Below, one piece after another: positions 42,561-57,240 of a stretch of DNA of 64,000 nt. Where the stretch lies: NCBI GenBank assembly GCA_025769875.1, contig JAGFNK010000088.1, forward strand, positions 79,113 through 143,112. Direction: 5' to 3'. Each line of letters begins with the position of its first letter. Positions within the stretch are counted from its first letter, which is position 1. Made by a program: the position numbers and the translations under genes. This DNA comes from Russula earlei (Eukaryota; Basidiomycota; Agaricomycetes; Russulales; Russulaceae). The notes under the pieces are model-generated. The model saw only the letters and a program-made list of their open reading frames with translations. It did not search any database and was not told the DNA's origin.

Positions 42561-43956
42561 TTTATTCGCACACTTCACACTGAGGACCTCTATGAGCAAG
42601 TATTAGCCGAACAAAGGAAAAGAAAGTCAGACCTCCTCATGTGGAAGGTCAAACATGGCCTTCTAGAAGAAGACGCACTATTCAAAGATGGGAAGTTGGT
42701 GGTACCATATCAGGAACCCCTCTTGCGAAAAATCTTGCATACTTATCACAACAGTATACTTGGGGGACACACAGGAAATGCCCGAACCTTATACTCGATA
42801 CAAGAATCCTTCTGGTGGCCAAAAATGGCCTACTTCATCAGGGACTACATTCGAGGCTGCGCCACCTGCCAAACTAACAAGTCATCCACGCATCCAACTC
42901 GCCCCCCCGGTTTACCCCATTCCCCCAGAATTTCAAAAACCCTTTCCAAACTATTGCCATTGATTGGATCGTTGACCTCCCACCATCGGAAGGAAATAAC
43001 GCCATCATGACCATCACTGACCACAACTTCCACCAAGGCGGCCATATTCATACCCTGCCGTAAAGACATGGGAACCCTACAAATGGCTAAATTGTTCTTA
43101 CAGTTATGCCTTCCCGTGGACCAGAGTTCCCTCCAAAATTATCTTGGATTGCGACTCCCTGCTTCACCTCCAATCTGTTTCAAGAAGTTTCCCGAATCCT
43201 CGGAATTAACCAAAATCTGAGTACCTGCCTACCACCCCCAAACTGACGGACAATCAGAAAGGACCAATCAGACCCTAGAAATGTACTTACGCATCTACAC
43301 AGGGGAGAAACAAGAAGAATGGGCGCACTGGCTCCCCATAGCCCAATATCACTTTAACGCCCACAAATCCACCACCACCAAGAGAACCCCATATGAACTT
43401 CTCATAGGCTTCAATCCCCAAGGACTCGGGACCCAACTTAAATCCAAATTTCCTGGGATCCAAGAGCGACTTCAGGCACTAAAAGATATGAGGGAAGCAG
43501 CGCAAGAAGCAATGAGGAAGACACAAAACAACTGGGTCAGAGAAACTAAGTTCAAGGGTTTTGAGGAAGGACAGAAAGTTTGGTTAGAAGGCACTAACCT
43601 AAAAACCCCCCATCAGTTTCAGAAGTTCTGTCCTAAACGGTTCGGCCCTTTTATCATCACCAAGAGAATCTCCCATGTCGCTTACCAACTTCGGCTTCCT
43701 CCCCAATGGAGCATCCACAATGTGTTTCATGCCTCCCTCCTATCTCCAGTCACAGAAACAGCCTGAACATGGACCGAAACTTCCCCAAACCACCACCTGA
43801 TCTCTTATCAGGAGAATACGAAGTCAGAGAAGATCACTGCCCAACAGACCCATAGGAACCGACTCCAATACAGGGTCTGGTGGAAGGGATACTCTGCAGC
43901 AGAAGACACGTGGGAACCCCTCTCTAATCTTAAAAACTGCTCAAGATGCCATCACC
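42561..43956 (+). pseudogene. Integrase and chromodomain of element C
   Basis: HHCC domain HTYHNSILGGH...CATCQ at 42735-42870. From 42900 to 43230 the core is broken by six separate 1-nt insertions relative to B, but the blocks around the D,D,E residues can be followed. 43281-43766 is open (MYLRIYTGEKQEEWAHWL, HFNAHKSTTTKRTPYELL, VWLEGTNLKTPHQF, IHNVFHASLLSPVTETA). The chromodomain (about 43810-43930) includes RNRLQYRVWWKGYS and EDTWEPLSNLKN, again with 1-nt insertions. It runs into ORF3 without a stop in the frame used at 43957. Confidence 0.85.
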
Positions 43957-45675
43957 ATGTTTCACCTACAACAACCCACCAAACTCCATACTATGTCTTC
44001 TGATAACCCCGACCTTACAAGATCACATCACTCAGATGAAGGCCTGGATAACCTAGAAAACCAGTTTTCAAATCTTACAATACAACAGCGTACCCTACTC
44101 CCCCGAGTTAACTCTCGTAACCCCCCTTCTTATTCGGTTAATGATCCCTCTATCCCCAACTGCGGACACACGATCTTTAACATAGCCGCCAGGGAACAAC
44201 TGTTTTCTGGGATTCTTTCCCCTGGCGACTTCCACGGCTTTCAACTTCTCATGATGGACCCCCAGTTTTTCAGAGTTTCATTTATCCATACGAAGAGCAG
44301 TACTTACTGATTTGATATGGAATCACATTATATGATCAGCCTCCATAAATACTCCCACTCCTTCTGAGTGGTCAGCCTGGCACCACAAACACGCTACCTC
44401 TGCTTACAATACCCCCATGTCGTCTCCTGCCTCTAACTCATCTCCCCTACCTATTCTCACCCCTTCCCCCACCATCAAACAAGAACCCCTCTCACCAGAA
44501 GTCATCCAACATATCATTGACCAACGCACCCTCATTGTCCCAGAAGAGACTGAACTCCAGGACCTTGCCGTCACCCTTAACCCACATGCTATCCGCGAGG
44601 GAACCCCCTCGCCTACCCCGACTGAAGCGGACCCCACTCACCCTGGCCCCCCCTGGTTTGTTTACGAACCTTACACGCATGTTCCCCCTTTTTATATTCA
44701 CATTAATGGGCGAAAACCCCTCCTACCATACTTACGCATTGCTCTTTACAATGGCAAACCCATGCTTCTAGGAACTATGGGTCAAGGAGAGCCCACTTAT
44801 GGAGAGAAGCTCATTACCCGGCCTGTTGTCTCTGCCCCCCACCCCTCTGTGACTGCCTCTGACCTCCGCCTCCTAATCGAGGACCATCCGTTTCCACTTC
44901 AATGCTGCCCAGGCTCTTGAGAACCTTCACGACCCTGGTGCCCTCGCTGACATCTACCGCCTCCGTACCAGTTCATTCCAACTAAAAATCTTAGAAGGCA
45001 AACGTGCATCTATCCAAGGAGCCTTAAGTGTCCTGCAAGGACAATTGGCTGATCGACTTCATGAAATCCAGGCTCATACCAAAGAAACCGCCGCCATCCG
45101 TGCCCGCCTCCACGCCAACAACACTTCCGTCCGAGTTCGCCATCAACTCGACAACCTTATGACCGATGGCAGCCTTACTCGTGATACCAGGCCATACTAT
45201 TCACTAGCAGAGAGCTATGACAAAATCGAAGAGTCAAAGGAACTACCCACCTCTCCTTCTTCCTCACTACCCGTTCATCCCCCTCTCTCCCTAACTCTCC
45301 CCCCTTGAGTACCTCCCCCGTGTTGTCGATCAATCCCAAAATGATGCTCCTATGGGATCACCCTCTCACTTTCCTCAAATGTTCTCTGACAACGCTAGCA
45401 CCCCTAACACCCCTCTCACTCCTGCACATATGACTAAAGCACAGCGTCATCAGCTCCAGAAGCGACAACACGTCTGCAAACACTGTAACACCAGAGGGCA
45501 TTGGAACAAAGACTGTAACAGACCTCACACTAACTGTAGTGGTCAAGTGGATTGCATCCTTAGGAGGACTCACCGGAGCTACAGAGGTTCCTGTCCCAGG
45601 GCAGTGGGGCCCCAAAGTGCGTGGCCAGAAGTCGAAGGTGATGAACTCCGTGAGTCGGGGCCTGAGACCGATTAG
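43957..45675 (+). pseudogene. Accessory ORF3 of element C, with coiled coil and zinc knuckle
   Basis: Continues from the chromodomain: MSSDNPDLTRSHHSDEGLD, LENQFSNLTIQQRTLLPR, GHTIFNIAAREQLFSG. After a frameshift near 44290 the block 44417-44890 has PSPTIKQEPLSPEVIQHI, PGPPWFVYEPYTHVPPF, LLPYLRIALYNGKPML, GTMGQGEPTYGEKLI and LRLLIEDHPF. A second frameshift near 44893 leads to a coiled-coil-like part (IYRLRTSSFQLKILEGK, IQGALSVLQGQLADRL). A last frame (45352-45675) holds the CCHC knuckle CKHCNTRGHWNKDC at 45474-45515. About 550 codons in total if frameshifts are ignored. Function unknown; this is a second zinc-knuckle product besides Gag. Confidence 0.7.
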
Positions 45676-45690
45676 TTTGGAGAACTAAGC

Positions 45691-45705
45691 ATGAGGGGGG
45701 CATGA
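45691..45705 (+). other. Polypurine tract of element C
   Basis: ATGAGGGGGGCATGA directly before the 3' LTR. Confidence 0.8.
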
Positions 45706-46304
45706 TGTTGTAATTTACCCCCTTAATCAGTTCGTCCATAAATCCCTCTCGTTATTATTCTTTTCTGTCCCCATGGTTACCATCTCACCCCTTGATGGTG
45801 ATCCCTTATTGTGTTTCACTTATTGTGTTTCACTTATTGTGTTTTACCTATTGTCGAGTTACTTTTGCTATTGGTCTACCTTTATCTATTGTTCTGCTTA
45901 TAGTACTGTACAGCCTCACTACATACAGTATTTAAGTGCCTGTAAAAGCTGGGGAATGCCCCAAGCTTAGCTTTGTCCCATTTCCTGTCGCATCCCTTGC
46001 CCTGTACTCTCTCTCAATCACAACTTGCTTGTGCTGGCCTACACTCTACTTGACCTGAGCACACCTCAAGGAACCCTTGTGTCCCTCTTCCTCCTCTGCC
46101 TCTCTCTCATCGTCCTCCTCTTCTGTGAGACCAGAAGATTGACTCTGTCTACGGACTGAGTCATTGTCTGACTCAGCCTTGAGACGCTAAACCTTTGACC
46201 TGGTCTCTTTGAGCCAGCACCCATTGAACCCTTGAACCAAGTCACAGGGACTTGGCCCCCACTGAACCTTGAGCTAACACTCTTACGGCCGCGACGCTAT
46301 AATA
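45706..46304 (+). repeat. 3' LTR of element C
   Basis: 599 bp, TGTTGTAATTTACC...GCTATAATA; the terminal CA has become TA. Followed by the duplication TGAAT. Confidence 0.95.
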
Positions 46305-47425
46305 TGAATTGAGAAAAAAAAGATGTAATAGTTGTCTGACAGTTGATAGTTGTCTGACAGTTGACTGACAGTTGACTGACAGTTGCCTGACAGTTGTATG
46401 ACAGTTGTCTGACAGTTGCCTGACAGTTGCCAGTTGTCTGACAGTTGCCTAACAGTTGTCTGACAGTTGCCTGACATCTTTGTGACATTTTTATGACAGG
46501 ATTTGACAGATTAATGACATTTATTTGATAGGTTGAAGGGAAAGTGACAAAAAGGGGACTTAAGTTGACATGACAGGTGTCAAAAAAATAGATAGACTAG
46601 AAGACAAGGAGTTCCATTTATTTTTTAACATTTTTATGACAGTGTATGACATGTTTTGAAATTTATATGAGAATTATTTCAGAGATGTGATGTAAAATGA
46701 CAGAAAAGCGGAGTTATAGGGGATGACAAGTGGGTAAAATTAGAATAGACTAAAAGAGAATAGTGTTCCTGAATTTATATTGAATTTTGAGTGGTCAAAA
46801 AGAGCAAAAAAGCGTCCATTCAGAGATAAAGAGGGTTATCTATGTTGTTAAGGGGGTTATTGTACAGTAAAAAAGGGAAAAAAGTCGGCCAGAAGGCAGA
46901 GAGGTGGATTAGTGAGGGGAAAAAAAGGGGCAGTGTTTGAATTCAGGGGGATTTCATTGAATTTGCAAAAATGTCAAAAATTGACAGGAGGAATTAAAAG
47001 GAAGGTTTCAGAAAAAAGGGGCAGTGAAAATTGAAAAACATGGGACTAAAAGAGGATAATTAAGGGGGTTGGAGTGGAATAAGGTTTGATAGATGAATGA
47101 TGACATAAAAGGGCAAAAAAGTTGAAATTTGAGATAGAATAGAGTTGTAGAGAATTAAGGAGTAGATTAAAATGATATATATAAGCTTGGGGATTTTGTG
47201 ACAAGTGTTACATTACTCTATTCCCACTTACTGCTTGATTCTCCTGGTCAAATTTCGAGTTTTTTGACATATGAGTGATTTGTCATATGTTTTTTAAGGT
47301 GAGTAATGATATGATGATTTTTTTTTGTATTTGTTGTTATTGTAGTTATATTTTATGACATATGGACGAGTTTTTTGTTATTTTTGATTTGTCATATGTT
47401 TTTTTTGTGAAAAGTCACATGATTT
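46305..47425 (+). repeat. AT-rich DNA with GACAGTTG minisatellite and TGACA motifs
   Basis: 46330-46480 holds ten GACAGTTG cores in units of about 10-20 bp. TGACA/TGACAG motifs stay frequent to about 46750. 46800-47150 is purine-rich with G and A runs. 47160-47420 has ATATATAAGCTTGGGG and three TTTGTCATATG or GACATATG repeats with T runs. No coding potential. Minus-strand 60-codon frames (CQTTV...LSGNCQ) are translations of the repeat. Confidence 0.75.
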
Positions 47426-48739
47426 TTTGCTGGCTTGTACTAATATTAAACAAGGACGGTTGGAGGGTCGCTGCATTTGGGTGGTCCTCAGCTACCTCAA
47501 TTTGGATGAAAAAATTCCCACAAATGGAAGGTCTTGCTTAGCAAATAGATTTATAAGCAGTGAAAAAAGTTTTTTGACGATAGCCTCTTCGTTTTACGAC
47601 GCGCGTTCGTTTTTTTCTTTTGCCGTGTTTGTTTTCTTCCTCCTCCCGTCTTTCCCCTCCTATCCTTCCCACTCTTCCTTCCCCAGGGTCCCAGGTCAAG
47701 ACTCTCAAGCCACCGGTTTCCTCAAAATTTCACTGGCCTCATTGGAGTTTTCCCACGAGCTGTTGTTTCCGCAGGTGCGTTTTTTGTTTCATTTTCACAC
47801 GCTCTCTCTCATCCTCTCCTACCAAACAGTTTCTTCCTGGCTCTCAAGCTGCTTCCCCACTCCCATCTCCTGTGTCACTGCATTGGTGATGATGACAACG
47901 ACTCGGGCATAGCCATAGTGCCCTCGCGATGGCCACGAATCGTGAGCATGGCCCATGGCCACTGTGATGATCTGGCCGCTGTGACGATCTGGCCACCGGG
48001 ATGGCGACATGCCCATGGCCATGACGACGGCAGGCGACGCTTTCTCTTGCTTGCTCTCCCACCCTCTCGCGTTCCCCTGCGCTTTCATGCCCATTGTTTT
48101 GCACAAGCTCTTCCATCATGGGTGACCACTCCGAGCCAGGACCACAAGCACACCCAGTGGCCATCAAAACCTCTCGCGCGATCCCGGTGCACGTTTCAGG
48201 TTCCTTTCGTTTTTTGATTCTTTTTTTCCGTCACACTTTTTCTAACCTTTTCTCACAGTGACAGCATGAACAGCACCATGGCGATGACACAGCCGTTAAG
48301 ACGCTGAGGAGTGGTCCATGCGTGGGACACCTATTTCATGCAATTTCACTCTGTCTCCTCAGCTCTAATTTGCGTCTTTCCCTGACCCCGAAAACCGTGC
48401 CAAGTTCGCCCGCGCGTGACCATTGCATGTACTCTTTTTTTTGCTTTCTCTCCCTCTTTTTCTCCTTCCTGCCCTTCCCGCCTCGCTTCCTGCAAGACTA
48501 ACAGCCAATGCCAGATGGTTCTTCAACCGGATTCTGTTTGTAACAGGTGCATGCGCGCGCAGTTTTTTTGTGGCAACTTTTTTTCTCTTTTTCTCCCACT
48601 TTCTCGACTTCCTATGCATATCAATGCCCTCTGCCCTGCGAATTGACTCCAGCACGCGTGGCGACTCCAGGCCAAGACCACTACAACACCCAACGGCCTT
48701 GAAAACAATCCTGTGCGACCACGAACTTGGTGCACTTTG

Positions 48740-48761
48740 TTTTTTTTTTTTTTTTTTTTTT
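48740..48761 (+). repeat. Poly-T tract (22 nt)
   Basis: Uninterrupted T run inside Z1, next to CTCCCCTTCTCACAACAACAG. Homopolymer length may be unreliable. Confidence 0.9.
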
Positions 48762-50189
48762 ACTCCCCTTCTCACAACAACAGAACGGCCAGGACCGCGA
48801 TGATGACGCAGTCGTCGAGGCGCTCGCGAGGGTTCAATGGGTGTCTATGGGCTTATGTCGTGTTTTCCCGCGTGCGCGAGTTTCGCGCGTTAAGCTCTGT
48901 GCGTGCGTTATTGCTTTTGCTTTTGTTCTTTCTTTCATTTCATGCGAGTTCTCACTCAGATTTAGTTGCGAATCAAGGAACGCAAGTGCCGGTTCCAGCA
49001 TGCAGGCCAGTGACAGCACGGCTATGGGCCACGGCGATAATACAGCGCAGAGATTTTTGGGCTTTACCGGCGTGCATTTTCGTTTTCATTTTCGCGCGTT
49101 CTCTGATTCTCTTTTCCCTCTTCCTTCCCTCAGTGCAATAGCCCATTGTCCCATTTTACAAGCCTATCTTCACTGTGACATGGCATGGCCTGGACGCGGC
49201 GATGACTCTGCCCCCTCCCCTCCCGCCCCGCTTTCTGCCGCGCGCGACATGTATGTCTTTCCCTTCGTTTCTCCCCTCCGCTTTCTCTTTTTGCTTTCGT
49301 TCTCCTCTCAAGCAGCGGTGGCAACGATTATGTCATTGTCACAGTGGCAATCACAATGCAATGGCCATGACCACAACATGACCACGGAATGGCACAAGCA
49401 GCCACCACGAGCTCGCACGCGATCATTCTCGCGTCGACCAGATGCGTTTTTTCAAGACTCCAAGTGTCTCTTTGTGACTTGCCAGTTCCAGCTGGCTTTC
49501 TTTTACCGGTGCGTGCGTGCGTGCGTTTTTCCTTTTCTCTTTCTATCTAACATCCGCTTTCGACTGAAGGACGCGCGACCGGCCTTCCCCGCGACGTCCA
49601 CCCCTTCCCCCTCCACACTCGATGGTACAATCCCCTCACTCGATACCTGGATGGCAAGAGACGTGTGCGCCACGGCGATAATACAGCCGTCAACCTTGGG
49701 CTCAAGTGGTGCATGTGACACGTGTTTTCCCGTGTCCATTGCGTGGCACCCGTGCGTTGTTCATTTTCGTTTTAATTTTCGCTGGGTCCTTTCTCCTCTG
49801 GCTCGAATCTCTCACTAAGACCCAAGCTGCCAGTTCCCTCAAGCTCATTTCCATGTGACAGGAGCTTTCCCGCGAGGCCTCATTTCCATGGGTGCGTTTC
49901 TTTTTCTTTTCGTTCTCGCGCGCACTCTCACCCTCTCACCCCTCTGCTTCCTATTATCCGGTGCATTTTTTTTTTCTTTCCATTTGGATTGCTCTTTCTG
50001 ACCGGTTCTTATAGTGACACGGCACGGCGAGTACCGCCCGAGAGCGAGGCATGGTGCTGCGACGGCACCTCGAAAAGCAGTGGTTTCACGCGTGCGCTAT
50101 TATACCATGTGCGTGCGTGTTTCTTTTTTTCTTTCATTTATATGACAGTTCTCACTCAGATGTCGTCGCGAAACAGGTAACGCAACTTG

Positions 50190-50510
50190 ACAGGAGCTGT
50201 TCGAGGCGCTCGGGATCCTGCAGCCCGCCGGGGATGGGCAAGACGCTGCTCACGGGGCTGTGGCGCATCACACGGACTGCAAGTTCATTCGCGTGTCCGG
50301 GTCCGAGTTGGTGCAGAAGTGCATCATCGGCGAGGGTTCCCGCATGGTGCGCAAGTTCTTTGTCATGGTGGGCGAGCACGCGCCGAGCATCATCTTCATG
50401 GATGAAATCGCCTCTATTGGGAGCTCGCGTGGAGTGGGTCCGGTGGCGGTGACTCGGAGGTGCAGCGCACGATGCTCGAGCTGTTGAATCAGCTTGATGG
50501 ATTCGGATTG
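50190..50510 (+). pseudogene. Captured fragment of 26S proteasome ATPase Rpt6
   Basis: About 105 codons of a AAA-ATPase match the regulatory subunit 8/Rpt6 family: ELFEALGI, a shortened Walker A region (PPGMGKTLL, with Met for Thr after a deletion of about 20 nt), [51 protein letters not shown] (Walker B), [18 protein letters not shown]. In the proteasome, Rpt6 unfolds substrates. This piece lacks both ends of the gene, changes frame several times and is embedded in repeat modules, so it is a gene fragment carried by a mobile unit. The host gene is not in the window. Confidence 0.85.
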
Positions 50511-50609
50511 GCACAATTCATGGTGACACGGCATGGCTTGGACGTGGCGATGGCACTGCCCCGTCCCCTCCCACCCCACTTTCTGCTGCGTGCGACAGGT
50601 ATCGCGGCT

Positions 50610-51060
50610 TGCGGATCGCAGCGTCGGTGGACCACATCAATGCGGTGCTGCAGTGGATGTTGACCAAGCTGCTCGCAGGCCGATAGCTCTGGCATGACCT
50701 GATCACGCTCGCGCCGTACGATGCCAAGCTCACCGGCATGGATCCTGCCTCTGCAAGGCGGCAGCGCTGCCGGAGCACAAAGTTCTGGCGAGGGTGCCGC
50801 TGCCGCTGCCCGCGTGGGCGAGGGCAATGGGCATGGGAGTGAGAGTCGCTTCGAGCGTAGGTGGTGGTATGCAGATGACGCTGACGGCAACAATGATGGA
50901 GATGGTGGCGAGGCACGTGTTGGTGGCCGTGACGCACCGAGCGTGCAAGCTGTTCTTTCTCATGGGATGGCAACAGCTCGACGTGTTGGCCGACACGACC
51001 ATCAGGGGTGGCAGTGGACATGATGACGCCTGCGGAGGCAGGCGAGGTTGCGATTGCATA
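50610..51060 (+). pseudogene. Further GC-rich gene-like fragments in Z1
   Basis: Short protein-like pieces (VDHINAVLQWMLTKLLAG, DLITLAPYDAKLTGMDPASA, DMMTPAEAGEVAIAYDMLFN) lie in succession in different frames. High GC and CpG content differ from the flanking C/T-rich modules. I do not recognise the donor genes; capture from host exons is inferred by analogy with the Rpt6 piece. Confidence 0.35.
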
Positions 51061-51089
51061 TGACATGCTTTTCAACCTCGCACGGGAAT

Positions 51090-51544
51090 GTAGTATTTAT
51101 GGATGTAATTCACTTCCTGCTAAATAAATATAAGATTTGCATAAATCAATGTTAGTGTTGTCTGGATCCCTGTTAACTGGGCTTCGCTTTCCCCTGGACA
51201 GAGCTAGATGCATGTGCGTGCGCTGTGGCTGAGCAGAGCCGGTTAACCGGGCCTGGGCTCCACATGACGCGGAACTTGGGCTCAAGGGCATAAACAGGTG
51301 GTTGCCTGTTGGTGCTGCGGAAATCAATCCTCTGCCTCCAACCACCATCCTCTGCCCCTACTGAACAGTCCAGTTTCTCTATAAAGTGAGTCCCTCACCT
51401 TCTGGACAGCTGGATATTTTTTTAAATATGTTTTTCAGCCACTCACAACCCTTCAACTTCCACCCTTTTCAACAATCAACAAGGTATGTTTACTACATTT
51501 TAATTAATGCAGTGTTGATAGTCCTGTTTTGTTTATTAGCCCCC
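51090..51544 (+). promoter_or_regulatory. 5' flank and putative promoter of the Helitron gene
   Basis: Contains two GTTAAC-GGGC motifs (51172-51186 GTTAACTGGGC and 51241-51252 GGTTAACCGGGC). The first is also seen at 61236-61250 after Z2, which marks a shared Helitron-type 5' segment. CTATAAAG at 51379-51386 is a TATA candidate 160 nt before the first ATG of the helicase gene. A TC-starting 5' terminus could be at about 51161 (TCTGGATCCC) or, in the second copy, 61222 (TCTATATCC), unproven. Confidence 0.4.
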
Positions 51545-56858
<5,314 letters not shown>

Positions 56859-57060
56859 CAAGATGTGTGTTCAGTGTATGTATTGTTTGTTCTGCTTTAT
56901 CATGGAGAGATATATTTTTGAAGCTGCAACAAAGAATGGATCTTCTCTCTGTTTATGAAGCAAAAAAGATTCTAGATAGTGATGAGTTGATTACTTTCTG
57001 TTTAAGCCAAAAAGGGATTATGCAAAGAGGCTTTAAACAAAAAAGGATCACACCCGAGCA
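56859..57060 (+). other. 3' untranslated part of the Helitron
   Basis: AT-rich, no coding signal. It leads into the GC-rich hairpin and the inverted motifs that precede Z2. Confidence 0.4.
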
Positions 57061-57078
57061 ATTACACCTGGGCAACGG

Positions 57079-57240
57079 CAGGGGTTTAGGGGCGCAGCCC
57101 CTGACAAGTTTCAATTTCATGCCTAAGGCATGGCTTGCAAGCTGCTACAAAGTGCCGGAGGATGGTTTGCGAGCTTGCTTGCAAGCCATGCTGTAGGCAT
57201 GAAGTGCAGCTTGCAAGCCATGCCGTAGGCATGAAATTAC
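57079..57240 (+). repeat. Hairpin and GCTTGCAAGC palindromes at Helitron/Z2 junction
   Basis: CAGGGG...CCCCTG (57079-57103) enclosing GGGGC-GCA-GCCCC can form a tight stem-loop, as near Helitron 3' ends. After it, GCTTGCAAGC(C) and CATGC(C/T)...GGCATG motifs recur in direct and inverted order. The units at 57172-57240 occur again at 61400-61470 before Z3. Confidence 0.55.

Larger units (their letters stand above)
38551..46304 (+). mobile_element. Complete Ty3/gypsy chromovirus, element C (7754 bp)
   Basis: 5' LTR 38551-39111, 3' LTR 45706-46304, target duplication TGAAT at 38546-38550 and 46305-46309. Internal order: primer site, gag, protease, RT, RNase H, integrase, chromodomain, accessory ORF3, polypurine tract. 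Closely related to element B along its whole length. The LTR length difference (561 versus 599 bp) comes from a 24-bp and a 15-bp repeat-unit difference. Nonsense codons and 1-nt insertions inactivate it. Confidence 0.95.
47430..51080 (+). repeat. Composite repeat unit Z1 (first of three direct copies)
   Basis: Starts with CTTGTACTAATATTAAACAA...GGAGGGTC, similar to 57240-57280 and 61475-61515. Then comes the block GCTTAGCAAAT...AGCAGTGAAAAAAGTTTTTT, also in Z2 and Z3. Internal modules recur within and between copies, for example GCATGGCCCATGGCCACTGT and ACGGCATGGCCTGGACGCGG-like blocks. The DNA is a mosaic of C/T-rich intron-like stretches and short GC-rich exon-like pieces. Long frames here (e.g. 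48727-49818) have the low-complexity Phe/Ser/Arg composition of translated pyrimidine tracts and are not genes. Z1 keeps many CGCGCG runs that are TG/CA in Z2 and Z3. Confidence 0.7.

Noticed and set aside
46283..46490. Possible CRISPR-like array
   Set aside because: Repeats are short (8 bp core), spacers are 3-10 bp and similar to each other, and the DNA is from a eukaryote; it is a minisatellite.
48727..49818. 363-codon open frame in Z1
   Set aside because: Phe/Ser/Arg/Ala-rich translation of pyrimidine tracts, overlapping equally long frames on both strands, crossing several repeat modules; no domain.
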